A stretch of DNA of 64,000 nt. It comes from Paraglaciecola polaris LMG 21857. Its GTDB lineage: Bacteria > Pseudomonadota > Gammaproteobacteria > Enterobacterales > Alteromonadaceae. The stretch spans positions 1 through 64,000 of the forward strand of contig NZ_BAER01000115.1 of assembly GCF_000315055.1 (NCBI RefSeq), in the 5' to 3' direction. Of the stretch, positions 36,672 through 46,332 are shown piece by piece. Numbering within the stretch: the stretch's first letter is position 1; each line of letters opens with the position of its first letter. The notes under the pieces are model-generated. The model was not told the DNA's origin, did no database searches, and worked only from the letters and a program-made list of their open reading frames with translations. A program made the position numbers and the translations under genes.

Positions 36672-37214
36672 ATGAGTCGCCATTTTGATAAGGCCGAAGG
36701 GCTGTGTGAAGACAGGGATCCCGCCACCCTTGGTTTTGTGTTTAACCAGACCATGTTGCGCATTGCAGATCCAAAGCGTACGTTAGATTTTTACACTCGC
36801 GTGCTAGGCATGACCTTGTTGAAGCGACTGGATTTCGCTGAGATGAAGTTTAGCCTTTATTTTTTGAGCGCAGGAGATGATTTTTCTGACATTAGCCAAG
36901 ATGCCAATCGCCGCACAATTCAGACGTTTGGTCGCCCAGCCATGCTTGAACTGACGCATAACTGGGGCGACACTGGGGATAGCGTGCAGTACCATAATGG
37001 CAATAGTGAACCAAGAGGGTTTGGGCATATCGGATTTCATGTGCCTGATTTAGATAAAGCTTGTCAACGTTTTGAGGCATTAGACGTACCGTTTCAAAAG
37101 CGCCCCAATGATGGTGCAATGAAAGGCATCGCGTTTATAAAAGATCCTGACGGCTATTGGATTGAAATATTCGATGCCAGCAAGTCAGGGGACATTTGCG
37201 CTGAGCATTCGTAG
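36672..37214 (+). CDS. gloA: Lactoylglutathione lyase (glyoxalase I)
   Basis: A 180-residue glyoxalase I, the long form common in proteobacteria and eukaryotes. It converts the methylglyoxal-glutathione hemithioacetal to S-lactoylglutathione. [32 protein letters not shown] with a metal Glu, [11 protein letters not shown] with the metal His, and [11 protein letters not shown] with the final Glu are all present. TAAGGAG precedes the ATG. It is monocistronic. Confidence 0.93.
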   Translation: MSRHFDKAEGLCEDRDPATLGFVFNQTMLRIADPKRTLDFYTRVLGMTLLKRLDFAEMKFSLYFLSAGDDFSDISQDANRRTIQTFGRPAMLELTHNWGDTGDSVQYHNGNSEPRGFGHIGFHVPDLDKACQRFEALDVPFQKRPNDGAMKGIAFIKDPDGYWIEIFDASKSGDICAEHS

Positions 37215-37372
37215 TCATCAAAACCGTTTTATACTTGATGGGCGTGAGTGTACGCGCCTACTTTCTTTTTTACGTTTATCATTGACCTTTTTGTCTTCTA
37301 CTGTCTAAAAAGCTAACCCCAGAGGTCAAGCGATGTGATGTAAGTTAATCAGAGCGCTATTCTGGCGAATAC

Positions 37373-38746
37373 TCAGTCACCGTTACGCACTTCAATCGCC
37401 TCAATATTGATAATGTTTGAACGATTGAGGGTAATTTTGAAACGCTGGATCTGCTGTTGTTTTTGCTTATTCGTATGCATTAACACCACATTAATTTGAT
37501 AGCGTCGTTCGACGGCTTGCTTGGTGATTTTGTTGTTTTCCAGTGCATAAAGTCGGCCTTCGCCTTTTCTGAGAAAGCGAATAAAGGGGGTTAAATTAAA
37601 ATAAATCCGCTGTTGTATTTCATCATAACCCGGCAAAAAGCTTTTGGCATTCACCCTAGTATCACTGCGAAAATGCAGCAATTGCGCCGCCTGTTTGTTC
37701 TGCTGTCGGCGAGTTTGGAATAATTTATCTACTTGTGGCGGCAAATCTTTACTGCCAATGTACTCAAGCCAAATAGTCTGATTGGCCACTTTGCTTTTGT
37801 TCACGCTGTGGCTGTAAATGATCTTCCATTTCGGTAGACCCTTTTGAATTCTCCGCCAAATAATGCGCGTAATGTCTTCTTTAAAGATTTCTCTTAATCC
37901 GTAAATAACTCCCAGCATGCCCACTAATGCAATGGTGACTTCGGTAAAGTTGGTTCGAGCGTTTAGCACTAACACCATTACGAACGCCATAATAATGGCA
38001 GTAACTGTGCCTTTTACTATGCGATTTAAATAGCTATTTAGATTCTTGGTGTTCTTTTGAAAAACCACTCCGTATTCAATCAAACGTTGTAGCAAACGCA
38101 TTTTATTGGTGATGCGATTAGGATCAGCCAAGGTGACCTGCGAGTTATATTGGTTTTCTGCTCGGTATTCGTTTTCTCTGCGACACAAGGCAAATAAGAA
38201 ATTTCGCTCACTGGTATATTCAGTGCTCTTCGGCGCTCTTGATAATAACTTTAAAAATGACTGCTCTACTTGCCAGCTAAGATAGTTGTCGGCATTTTCA
38301 AAATACGCCCTAAGTTTTTGATCAGAGGGGGTATAGCGTCTTAATTTTTTCAGCAAGCCAGAAATTTGCTCTGCTAATTCAATCGCTTGAGGATAGAAGT
38401 CTTTGCCCTCTTTGAGCTTAATGGTTTGCTTGATGTCAGTGTCTAGAGCGGTACGAATTTGATATGAATATAAATTCAGGTTTAAGCGGTAATCGCTTTG
38501 CTCACCCTTTTTTTGGCTGATGAAACGACTACGAACCAAGGGCACATGCAGTTGATCGGAATAATATGCACTGTGGTTTTGAATGCTATGGTGAAAGTAC
38601 TGCTCTTCAGTCAAAGTTTTAGCGCTAATACCCATCTCGTCAGGCAATGAAAAATACAGATCGAGCCTCTGATGGTCACTGGGTAACAACTGATAACCGA
38701 CTTTAATGGAGAGGTTTTCATCTTGCGTGAGTTTAATTTTGTTCAC
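37373..38746 (-). CDS. Hypothetical protein with a central pair of membrane helices
   Basis: Not recognised. The 457-residue protein has a soluble N-terminal half rich in charged and aromatic residues, two adjacent hydrophobic helices at about 245-262 and 268-284 with a short loop, and a basic C-terminal half ending in beta-rich sequence. A hairpin-anchored protein with both large domains in the cytoplasm fits this layout. No catalytic motif was found. Its neighbours (gloA, EamA exporter) give no functional hint. Confidence 0.75.
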   Translation of the reverse strand: MNKIKLTQDENLSIKVGYQLLPSDHQRLDLYFSLPDEMGISAKTLTEEQYFHHSIQNHSAYYSDQLHVPLVRSRFISQKKGEQSDYRLNLNLYSYQIRTALDTDIKQTIKLKEGKDFYPQAIELAEQISGLLKKLRRYTPSDQKLRAYFENADNYLSWQVEQSFLKLLSRAPKSTEYTSERNFLFALCRRENEYRAENQYNSQVTLADPNRITNKMRLLQRLIEYGVVFQKNTKNLNSYLNRIVKGTVTAIIMAFVMVLVLNARTNFTEVTIALVGMLGVIYGLREIFKEDITRIIWRRIQKGLPKWKIIYSHSVNKSKVANQTIWLEYIGSKDLPPQVDKLFQTRRQQNKQAAQLLHFRSDTRVNAKSFLPGYDEIQQRIYFNLTPFIRFLRKGEGRLYALENNKITKQAVERRYQINVVLMHTNKQKQQQIQRFKITLNRSNIINIEAIEVRNGD

Positions 38747-38945
38747 TTATAGGGTTCTCTCCTTATTGGTTGTTGTGTCGTTAATGTACATGATAATTAT
38801 GCCTTATTTTTGGCGCATTCCCCAAGTTTAGCGGCTACTGTGTTACTTTTTAACGGTGGGTTCGCGGGGGATCTCACAGCCAGAGACCGCTTGTTTTGTT
38901 AGCGATAGGTGGCAAGCGCCCGGCGCCCGGCGCCAAAGTTAAATA

Positions 38946-39815
38946 TTACACCCCCATCTCGATGGCTTTTTTAGGGGTAAAACTGCTGCCCATTGAAGCG
39001 ATAATGACCAAGCCGATGGCTGCCCACTGCAATAAGGTGAGTTGCTCACTTAAAATCACTAGACCCGCCAAGGCGGCAATTGCTGGCTCTAAACTCATCA
39101 GCACACTAAAGGCCTGTGTAGGCATGTTTCTAAGCGCGACCATTTCCAAAGAGTAGGGCAGAGCACTGGATAACACGCCTACCAATAATCCAAGGGGTAA
39201 CACTTCCCAGCTAATTAATGCTAAGCCTTGGGTTACTGCGCCAATGGGCACGAGCACTATGGCTGCTACCGTCATACCTAGCGCCACTGTGATCCCACCT
39301 GATGCTTGCTTGCCAGTGCGGGTACCAAATAAGATATAACCTGCCCAGCACGCACCAGCGCCTAATGCCATTAATGCGCCAGTCAGATCAAGCCCTTGGG
39401 CGCTTGATAAGTCAGGCATGAGAAGAAAAATCCCGGCTATGGCGCACGCAACCCAAAAAAGGTCGGTTTTTCGTTTAGAAGAAAACAAAGCCACGGCCAA
39501 AGGACCGGTAAACTCGAGGGCCACGGCGATCCCTAAAGGAATGCGCTCAATGGCCATGTAAAACAGGATATTCATTCCGCCTAAACACAGGCCGTAAATT
39601 ATAATGCTGCGCCAATCTCGACCTTGAGGCAGTGCGCGCCATGGGCGAAACACTAACCAAAGTACCGCCGCGGCGAACCCTAAACGCAGGGCAGTAGTGC
39701 CTTCTGGGCCAACAATAGGAAAGAGTTGCTTTGCCAAGGATGCACCAGATTGAATAGTCACCATAGCCAGCAGCACACTGGCGATGGCAGTTAGCAGTAC
39801 GCGATTGATTTGCAT
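38946..39815 (-). CDS. EamA/DMT-family transporter (RhtA-like exporter)
   Basis: A 289-residue, ten-helix drug/metabolite transporter made of two EamA repeats. The sequence (GPEGTTALRLGFAAAVLW, MAIERIPLGIAVALEFTGPL, ALPYSLEMVALRNMPTQAFS, LSLEPAIAALAG-type segment) matches the RhtA threonine/homoserine exporter group. Export of amino acids or related metabolites is likely; the true substrate is unknown. It is transcribed toward the hypothetical gene with 199 bases between. Confidence 0.88.
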   Translation of the reverse strand: MQINRVLLTAIASVLLAMVTIQSGASLAKQLFPIVGPEGTTALRLGFAAAVLWLVFRPWRALPQGRDWRSIIIYGLCLGGMNILFYMAIERIPLGIAVALEFTGPLAVALFSSKRKTDLFWVACAIAGIFLLMPDLSSAQGLDLTGALMALGAGACWAGYILFGTRTGKQASGGITVALGMTVAAIVLVPIGAVTQGLALISWEVLPLGLLVGVLSSALPYSLEMVALRNMPTQAFSVLMSLEPAIAALAGLVILSEQLTLLQWAAIGLVIIASMGSSFTPKKAIEMGV

Positions 39816-39983
39816 CGAAAAATTGTCCAGAAAAATGAATCATCTAAGGGGCGGTATTCTACCTGAGGAAATCGGATTTCACACTGCGTTTGGTTATACG
39901 CTGCGCACACGTTATGATCTTCGTGCACCAGCATCCTTGCTGGATTTGACAGATCATCCATGGTCAGCCAGTCACTTCTTTTA

Positions 39984-40426
39984 TAAAGTGCGTCCATGCA
40001 CTTTACCTAAAGGCTAGCTAAAGCTGTTCCATATTTATCCCGTAAATATTGGTCAACAGCTGAAAGAAGTAACCAAGACAAAATGGTCGGGAACCATTTT
40101 GAATTTACGTAGTAAGGCCTGAAAGGCAAAATACAGGATGTATTTTGTAAAGCCCGCCCTCCAGCAAGTTTCTATTCCTGCGCGTCTTGCCACACTCTGC
40201 TCGTGAAAACGCGAATTGAGGTTGATTGGGTTTTGGGTTTCAACACGTCCTTGATGATCGGCTCCCCATAACGGAGTTACAGTCTCGCCTTCCTTGGCGA
40301 GCCGTTCAGCTGGGCGCTACTGCGTAGCTAAAGATACCAACTTCGCCCCTGCAATCGAATCCGAGTGAGCGTGCGATGCTCGGGAAACTTGAGTCGGAGG
40401 TAAATAAAAAGCAGCGACTTTGTCGC
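39984..40426. repeat. Highly structured non-coding element with six or more hairpins
   Basis: This is the core of a 905-bp gene-free region (39816-40720). Perfect or near-perfect stems: TAAAGTGC/GCACTTTA (39984-40005); AGCTGTT/AACAGCT enclosing CCATATTTA/TAAATATTGG (40022-40061); CAAAATGGT/ACCATTTTG (40079-40101); CAAAATACA/TGTATTTTG next to GCCT/AGGC (40117-40147); CTCGCC/GGCGAG (40284-40301); GCGAC/GTCGC (40414-40426). No frame of gene quality crosses it. The wording around 40058-40165 is reminiscent, from memory, of a dispersed non-coding element seen in many marine proteobacteria. It may be a repeat element or a structured RNA. Confidence 0.6.
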
Positions 40427-40720
40427 CAAGGCACGAGTTTCTGTCACTTTATCTATGGAACAAGTGAGTGTTTTTTCACATAATTTGCTTGCAGGTACTC
40501 GTCAATCGGCGGGGGTCACACAATCAGCGGTATCAGAGACGCTGAAAGGATAGTTATGGAATGTAAATCATCTGGGCAGATGTGATAATGAGAGCGAAAA
40601 CTGAACTGATATTAAGCTGTTTTTAAACGCGCTCTATATCAGGTTAGGTGGCCTGTTGATGTCGCTTGGTTAATTTTTTTGTGTTGTCCCTGTCAATTTT
40701 AATCCTGCCGGTTTTAAGTT

Positions 40721-41455
40721 TCATATTTTATCTATAACGGGTTTGCCGTTGCGAAAGTAGATAAAAGGGCCTTCCACATCAGGTGATTGGCCAATGGCTA
40801 AGCGTTGTTCAACTTCTTTGAGTATCATTCGGGTGATAATGGGTAAATCGAGCTTTTCGGCATCGATAAGTGATACCCAGTGCATGGCGAGTAATTCACC
40901 CGACCCTAGTGGTGTTGCGTGTACATCCCCTTGGATAATATCGGCTTCAACCATAAAGAAGCGGGTGTCGAAACGGCGGTTTCGATAAGGTGGCGTAATG
41001 GCTCTGGCGATTAAATTCAGGGTATCCAGGCGCGGATTAATGCCGTGCTGTAAAAACGCCTGCCACTGAGGCGAACGGGTCTTGATTGTTAAGCTGTCGG
41101 TTTCGCCGAGGACAAATCCCGTTTCTTCGTAGGTTTCACGAATAGCCGCCAGTGCAAGTCCTCTAGCTCGAGACTCAGAGCATCCCTTCATCAAACGTTG
41201 CAGCACACTGGGATGGAGATCTTTAGGTGGGCGAATACGCCAATCTCCCGGGTCAACTTTGCCACCAGGAAATACAAACTTATTGGGCATGAATTTATGG
41301 CTGGCCGCACGTTTACCCATGAGGATGTGGGGTTGTTTACTGTCCCGGCGGACAATAATCAATGTTGCCGCATCTTTGGGTTTCACGGCACGTCCTTGGG
41401 AGCGCATTTCGTTGGCTGGCGTATTGTTAGCAGCATGTTGTTCATTGATGGACAT
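40721..41455 (-). CDS. Nudix hydrolase
   Basis: A 244-residue Nudix-fold protein. The Nudix box is seen as FPGGKVDPGD (residues about 62-71) and, 35 residues on, AAIRETYEETGFVLG (RE-x2-EE-x-G at 106-113), with an insert between the two halves. It probably hydrolyses a nucleoside-diphosphate-linked compound such as NADH, ADP-ribose or CoA; the substrate cannot be assigned. It may be co-transcribed after the Rieske oxygenase gene (152 bases downstream). Confidence 0.88.
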   Translation of the reverse strand: MSINEQHAANNTPANEMRSQGRAVKPKDAATLIIVRRDSKQPHILMGKRAASHKFMPNKFVFPGGKVDPGDWRIRPPKDLHPSVLQRLMKGCSESRARGLALAAIRETYEETGFVLGETDSLTIKTRSPQWQAFLQHGINPRLDTLNLIARAITPPYRNRRFDTRFFMVEADIIQGDVHATPLGSGELLAMHWVSLIDAEKLDLPIITRMILKEVEQRLAIGQSPDVEGPFIYFRNGKPVIDKI

Positions 41456-41607
41456 GTTAACCCTCAGTCAGTGTTATTACTTCTTTTAGCCGCGGCTGGC
41501 AGCACGTGAATGACGAAGGCACCACGGTAAAAATACAAAAACATATTGTTCGATCCCATGTCATGGCTGCCTTGTTAAAAGTGAATTATTGATTTGTAAT
41601 CAATGAG

Positions 41608-42765
41608 CTACGGCCTATTTTCTCTATCTAGTTGTTCAATTTCTCTTGCCAGGTGACTATGCAAGCGAACAATCGCGCTCTCAAACAAGCCAAATTCTAG
41701 AAATTCATTTGCCCCGCTTAACAGTCCTTTTTGCGCTGATAAGACTATCTGTTGATCTTCAATGGCGCCTTTGGCTGCGAATTTTTGCCCTTCAAAAACG
41801 CCATCAAGCAATTCTGTCTCATTCTCGTTAATATCACTGATAAGGTAGGTATGTTGCCGAGTGGTTGACTCATCAATTGGCTCAAGCACATTGACTTGCA
41901 TGCATCCGGGGAAGGTTGAAATCACTACATTTGGGAATAAGTGGTAAACGTAGGTTAGTCGGCCATCAAGCGAGATGTCAGCCTGCTTTTTATGTCTTAA
42001 TCCTTCGATTGATTGGTAGGGAAATGCGACGCGACTATTTTCCCCAAAGGTTTCGACCACCGTGAGGTTGTCGTATTGTACGGGGAAGAAGGTACTTTTG
42101 TGAGTTTGCCTAATATGGTAACCCTCAAGAGAACTTTCGAGATGTAATTTCCAATTCGCGTTGACTATCTGACTCGTTGAATTCAACAAACGGTAGTTGT
42201 CAGGGATAAGCTTTGCTAGAGACGCAATATCGAGCTCTATATTTGCTTGCGGGTTTTGGTTGATAAATACCAAGCCATTACTCTCCACGCACGCTACTGC
42301 GACAAGTCCCCGGGTTGCCTTATCAACATCAGGAAACCCCTGCTCGTGGGGAACACTTCGCAGGCTCCCATCAAGACTGTAAGCCCAACCATGATAGGGG
42401 CAAACGAATGCTCGGGCACAACCGTGGCCATCGGCAAGTTGAACCCCTCTATGCCGGCAGGCATTCTTGAAGGCACGAACGATCCCGTCTAATCCACGCA
42501 CAATGATCAAAGGAATGCCGGCTACGTCACGAGCAACATAGTCTCCCGTTTTGGCAAGCGCGCTTGAAGGACAAAAAACGATGCTTCGGTTTTGCAGAAT
42601 TTTGAGCTCTTCATCTAAGCGCTTTTTCGAACGGTAGTTATCCACGGGCTCCTTCCAGCTTTGCTTGCCTAAGTCTGTTGTGGAATTGTCGATATGAGCA
42701 AAAATTCTCTGCACTACCTGCATGTCGCTCAATAGTTGTTTTTGGTCATTCGTATTCACTGGCAT
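41608..42765 (-). CDS. Rieske non-heme iron oxygenase, alpha-subunit type
   Basis: A 385-residue aromatic-ring-hydroxylating-type oxygenase. The Rieske 2Fe-2S ligands are CRH (103-105) and CPYH (122-125); the mononuclear iron site follows NWKLHLESSLEGYHIRQTHK with its two His. The start at 42765 (MPVNTNDQKQ) is an ATG; a TTG at 42777 would add four residues. No reductase, ferredoxin or beta subunit is in the window, so electrons must come from elsewhere. Substrate unknown; relatives act on aromatics, choline or carnitine. Confidence 0.88.
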   Translation of the reverse strand: MPVNTNDQKQLLSDMQVVQRIFAHIDNSTTDLGKQSWKEPVDNYRSKKRLDEELKILQNRSIVFCPSSALAKTGDYVARDVAGIPLIIVRGLDGIVRAFKNACRHRGVQLADGHGCARAFVCPYHGWAYSLDGSLRSVPHEQGFPDVDKATRGLVAVACVESNGLVFINQNPQANIELDIASLAKLIPDNYRLLNSTSQIVNANWKLHLESSLEGYHIRQTHKSTFFPVQYDNLTVVETFGENSRVAFPYQSIEGLRHKKQADISLDGRLTYVYHLFPNVVISTFPGCMQVNVLEPIDESTTRQHTYLISDINENETELLDGVFEGQKFAAKGAIEDQQIVLSAQKGLLSGANEFLEFGLFESAIVRLHSHLAREIEQLDRENRP

Positions 42766-43332
42766 ATTATCTCGCAAGCTGGATAAGTAAGACTGTTCGA
42801 AATTAGAACAAAAAATAGACTTTGCGAAGTCAACTATCCTTATACTTGGTAATCAAGGATCGTTATATAGATAGGCTAGGTCATTGAACAGATGCTTCCC
42901 ACGTTAGGCCATACATTCAGCTTATTCCAACGAACATGCAATCCATCAAAGCGATAGAGGCACGACAAGGCAAGCAGATATAAATGCGTTGAAAGCGTTT
43001 TCAGGGATGGACTAGAGGCGAGTGGTCAAAATAGAAATGTATCAGAGCACTATAGAGATATAAAACTAGCGTCTGCAATGGTTTACGATGTGGGTTCTGG
43101 GGCAGTAAACAGCCTATTCAAAGGGCTTTACCGGCTATTTTCATCAGATTATGAATAGCAGCAATCAATAAACCTTGTGAGGTTGGTTTAACCCAAGCAA
43201 ACAATGGGCTGGCGCATTCCAGATAAATTTAATCTAGGCATCTAAGCAAGGTCACACAGCCACAAAATGAAGAATAACGTGAATATAAAAGGTTAAATCA
43301 CCATATCCACGCATCTCACCCCATTTGCCGCG
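42766..43332. other. 567-bp intergenic region
   Basis: Between the Rieske and MYG1 genes, both on the minus strand. Apart from the transposase remnant at 43118-43228 no gene, hairpin or promoter of note was found. Confidence 0.5.
43118..43228 (-). pseudogene. C-terminal remnant of an IS transposase
   Basis: On the minus strand an open stretch of about 36 codons ends with SQGLLIAAIHNLMKIAGKAL and a TGA. The L-x-A-x-HNLxK-x-A pattern is the usual C-terminus of DDE transposases of the IS1182/IS4-like groups. There is no start and an in-frame stop lies just upstream (43229-43231). No terminal inverted repeat was identified. It marks an old insertion between the Rieske and MYG1 genes. Confidence 0.5.
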
Positions 43333-44202
43333 TTATTCTTGCAGCGCCAATGCTGCCATTTTCATCGTGCTTGCAAATGATGCTGCGCCCGCAATAAATA
43401 AACCATTGTGGCAAAACATCGCGTCATCAATACCCGTCTCATCTTGTAGGGCTACATCAGACAACCCCGCCCATTCTTTAGGCAGTGGTCTTCTGTCTTC
43501 GAATGAACCTGGTTCAACCGGTACAGTTTGAATCATCCATTGTCCAGACTGAGATGGGTAAATCATATATAAAGCCTTGTCAGATAAGGCGTGAACCGTT
43601 TTTTTCCATGGAGTATATTTTTCCAATACAATCACCCTTGGATCTTGCGCGTTTTTTATGGCGTCGGCGACGATTGCTTTTGCATTTAGACCACCGCTGG
43701 CTGCCGCTATGAAGCGTGTTAATACCCGGGCAGCAAATTCAACCGCTTCATCAAAGCCGCTATCAAAGTCACTCTTTTCTTGCCAAGTTGGGTTGAACAT
43801 GGAAATCGTTTGGCTAAGACTAATGCCTTCAGCCACACCTTTAACATGCCCACAATCCACAGCATCGATGGTTGATACCAGCCCGGCATCAAGGGCATTG
43901 GCTAGGTTTTGGTTATTTTCGCAAATGGCCAAGCCATACTTCTGCCAAATCAAACCAAATGACGAGTAGGGGATACCATTCTCACGCTCACCAGCACCAC
44001 CGCGTTGATGATGATCAAAGCGGTCTGTTTCTGGGTCGTATTGCCCCCCCACATCAATCACAATATCGGCCTTAGCGATAATCTCTAAATCACGTGTGCG
44101 AATGAGGGTAAAAGAAGGAAAAATGCGCTTAAGGGCAGCAACACTGAAAACATCATCAGCATGAAAATTACCGCTGTGGGTGACTACTATTTTATCATTC
44201 AT
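43333..44202 (-). CDS. MYG1-family (DHH-like) metal-dependent hydrolase/exonuclease
   Basis: A 289-residue protein of the conserved MYG1/UPF0160 family. THSGNFHADDVFSVAALKR at the N-terminus and DVGGQYDPETDRFDHHQRGG near residues 50-70 give the metal-binding His/Asp set of this DHH-related fold. The eukaryotic relative is a 3'-5' RNA exonuclease; the bacterial role is not established. It is monocistronic. Confidence 0.9.
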   Translation of the reverse strand: MNDKIVVTHSGNFHADDVFSVAALKRIFPSFTLIRTRDLEIIAKADIVIDVGGQYDPETDRFDHHQRGGAGERENGIPYSSFGLIWQKYGLAICENNQNLANALDAGLVSTIDAVDCGHVKGVAEGISLSQTISMFNPTWQEKSDFDSGFDEAVEFAARVLTRFIAAASGGLNAKAIVADAIKNAQDPRVIVLEKYTPWKKTVHALSDKALYMIYPSQSGQWMIQTVPVEPGSFEDRRPLPKEWAGLSDVALQDETGIDDAMFCHNGLFIAGAASFASTMKMAALALQE

Positions 44203-44552
44203 TATTTTTTGTCATTTTAGAAAGGAGTGGGAAGGTGTCTTCAGATATATGTTAACGATAGAAAATACTTAACAAGTAAAAAATCAAGACGTGGATCCTA
44301 TACGAAAACAGCCAATAAAATAAGATTAAGTTTGTGTATCAATGGATATTACGCGGAATGACGGTATTGATAGGAGTTCGTTGTCACTGACCTAAGTTGC
44401 AAATAGCATGGGTGCCCTGATTAATTCGAGCGAGTTGAATCAAACGCGCTGAACCTGCAGATCCTAGCGTTTGGTTTTGATGCTTAATACCCTATACTCG
44501 CACGTCTTAGGCTGCAAAGCCTCAAAGCTCGTTAACCTAAAAAGAGATGTGC
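44203..44552. other. 350-bp region between divergent MYG1 and mtgA genes
   Basis: Promoters of both genes must lie here but none stands out. The region contains the first copy of the 38-bp repeat (44297-44334). Confidence 0.5.
44297..44334 (+). repeat. 38-bp direct repeat, copy 1
   Basis: Begins CCTATACGAAAACAGCCAAT and matches 46333-46370 at 34 of 38 positions in the same orientation. A GGAATGACGG-type segment follows about 20 bases on, a string often seen in dispersed intergenic repeats. The two copies bracket mtgA and the aldolase gene. Confidence 0.75.
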
Positions 44553-45233
44553 ATGGCAAAGCGTAAACGAGGTATTTTCGGTTGGATATGGTTTGTCACA
44601 TGGCGGTTTTTGCTATTTCTGACCCTATTCTTACTATTGCTACGATTTGTGCCGCTATCTACCACGTCATTTATGCTGCAAAGCTCTTATCCTGTCACTC
44701 AGCACTGGATAAGCATCGATAAGCTGCCGGCACAAATGGCCATGGCAGTGGTTGCCTCGGAAGATCAACGCTTTCCAGAGCACTTTGGTCTCGATTTTAC
44801 CGCTATCAGTAAAGCCCTTAACCAGTACCAATATGACGACGGCCTTCGTGGTGCCAGCACCATCACGCAACAAACTGCGAAAAACCTCTTTCTATGGCCG
44901 GGGCGAAGTTTTGTGCGCAAAGGTCTCGAAGCAGGTTTAGCGGTAAGCCTTGAAGTGATTTGGGGGAAAAAACGTATCTTAGAGGTCTATTTAAACGTGG
45001 CTGAATTCGGTAAAGGGATTTACGGCGTCGAAGCAGCTTGCCAGCATTATTTTCAAAAATCAGCTCGCCATCTAACCCCTGAGGAAGGCGCGCGGCTTGC
45101 TGTGTTACTGCCAAGCCCTCGTACACGAGATCCTCACAATTTAACCCCTTACCTTCGCCAGAGAGTGGTCTGGGTTGAACAGCAAATGCAACAGCTTGGT
45201 ACAGGCTATCTAAATCCTATCCTTGATAATTAA
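44553..45233 (+). CDS. mtgA: Monofunctional biosynthetic peptidoglycan transglycosylase
   Basis: A 226-residue glycosyltransferase family 51 enzyme with one N-terminal membrane helix. It polymerises lipid II into glycan strands on the periplasmic side. VVASEDQRFPEHFGLD holds the catalytic Glu, and RGASTITQQTAKNLFLW and KKRILEVYLNVAEFGKGIYG are further GT51 motifs. The ATG at 44553 has AAAGAG 6 bases ahead; an ATG at 44547 abuts that site and is less likely. Confidence 0.95.
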   Translation: MAKRKRGIFGWIWFVTWRFLLFLTLFLLLLRFVPLSTTSFMLQSSYPVTQHWISIDKLPAQMAMAVVASEDQRFPEHFGLDFTAISKALNQYQYDDGLRGASTITQQTAKNLFLWPGRSFVRKGLEAGLAVSLEVIWGKKRILEVYLNVAEFGKGIYGVEAACQHYFQKSARHLTPEEGARLAVLLPSPRTRDPHNLTPYLRQRVVWVEQQMQQLGTGYLNPILDN

Positions 45234-45419
45234 ATTAGCTCTGGGGCAAGAGCGCTTGAAATTTCATCGACTCTGCCCCATCGGTTCGTGGCTATACTTA
45301 GACAAAATCGGCCTTGTTTTTAAAGTACAAAATAGCGGACGGTAACAGGTTGAGATGTTAAAAGGCTGCATTCAAAGTTCATTTTTGTATCTACTATTAC
45401 TCCTAAAAGGAAATGGTCA

Positions 45420-46319
45420 ATGTCATCACAAGTTCACTTAGAGATGTTAAAAAAAATAAACACTGAAAAAGGATTTATTGCCGCATTGGATCAAAGCAGT
45501 GGCAGCATACAACACGCGTTACGATTATATGGCATTTCAGAACGCCAATATTCTGGTGAAGAAGAAATGTATACAAAAGTGCATAAAATGAATACTCGCA
45601 TTATGACTAGCGAGGCCTTTTCTGGCGATAGAATTTTAGGCGCAATTTTGTTTGAAAATACCCTAGACAGGGAAATAGAAGGCCTTGCTTCACCAGATTA
45701 TCTATGGCAAACGAAAAAAATTGTGCCATTTTTGAAGGTTGATATAGGCCTAGAAGCCGAGCATAACGGTGTGCAATTGATGAGACCAATTGGTGGCTTA
45801 AATGATTTACTAGACAAAGCGGTCGGCAAAAATATATTTGGCAGTAAAATGCGTTCATTCATAAGATTGGCAAATTGTAGTGGTATTCATATTATTGTTG
45901 CACAACAGTTTGCCATTGGTGCACGAATATTAGCCAAAGGCCTGGTGCCCATTATTGAGCCCGAGATTGATATTCATAGTCCTGAAAAAGGTGCGGCAGA
46001 ATTAATACTACGTGAAGAGCTGTTGTTACAATTAGATGCGATACCCGATTCACAACAGGTGATCTTGAAATTGTCGCTGCCCAATATTACAGGTTTTTAC
46101 AATAAGTTAATTGCTCACCCTAGAGTCTTGAAGGTGGTTGCTTTGTCTGGTGGCTATAGCCGTGAAAAAGCGAACCGTTTATTATCCGAAAATACGGATA
46201 TGGTGGCGAGTTTCTCTAGGGCTTTTTCTGAAGAACTTTTCGATCTCATGTCTCATGATGAATTTGAGTCAACCATCAATGAATCGATAGATAGTATTTA
46301 TCAAGCGTCTAATCAATAA
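45420..46319 (+). CDS. fda: Class I fructose-bisphosphate aldolase
   Basis: A 299-residue metal-independent aldolase of the bacterial class I type. AALDQSSGSI near residue 21, FLKVDIGL, IIEPEIDI and VILKLSLPN with the likely Schiff-base Lys (about 217), and VALSGGYSRE match the family. It cleaves fructose 1,6-bisphosphate to triose phosphates. The gene is noticeably AT-rich compared with the nuo genes and is closely followed by the second 38-bp repeat, so acquisition by transfer is possible. Confidence 0.93.
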   Translation: MSSQVHLEMLKKINTEKGFIAALDQSSGSIQHALRLYGISERQYSGEEEMYTKVHKMNTRIMTSEAFSGDRILGAILFENTLDREIEGLASPDYLWQTKKIVPFLKVDIGLEAEHNGVQLMRPIGGLNDLLDKAVGKNIFGSKMRSFIRLANCSGIHIIVAQQFAIGARILAKGLVPIIEPEIDIHSPEKGAAELILREELLLQLDAIPDSQQVILKLSLPNITGFYNKLIAHPRVLKVVALSGGYSREKANRLLSENTDMVASFSRAFSEELFDLMSHDEFESTINESIDSIYQASNQ

Positions 46320-46332
46320 AATCGATGGGGAG

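Noticed and set aside
38915-38934. GC-rich tandem CGCCCGG-type string between the unknown gene and the EamA gene
   Set aside because: Very short and without a stable symmetric stem or U-tract; not called as a terminator.
39784-40017. 77-codon plus-strand frame leading into the hairpin region
   Set aside because: Begins antisense to the EamA gene and shows no protein-like pattern.
40022-40061. Possible integron attC site
   Set aside because: The stem is long, but the RYYYAAC and GTTRRRY core boxes are absent and there is no integrase gene.
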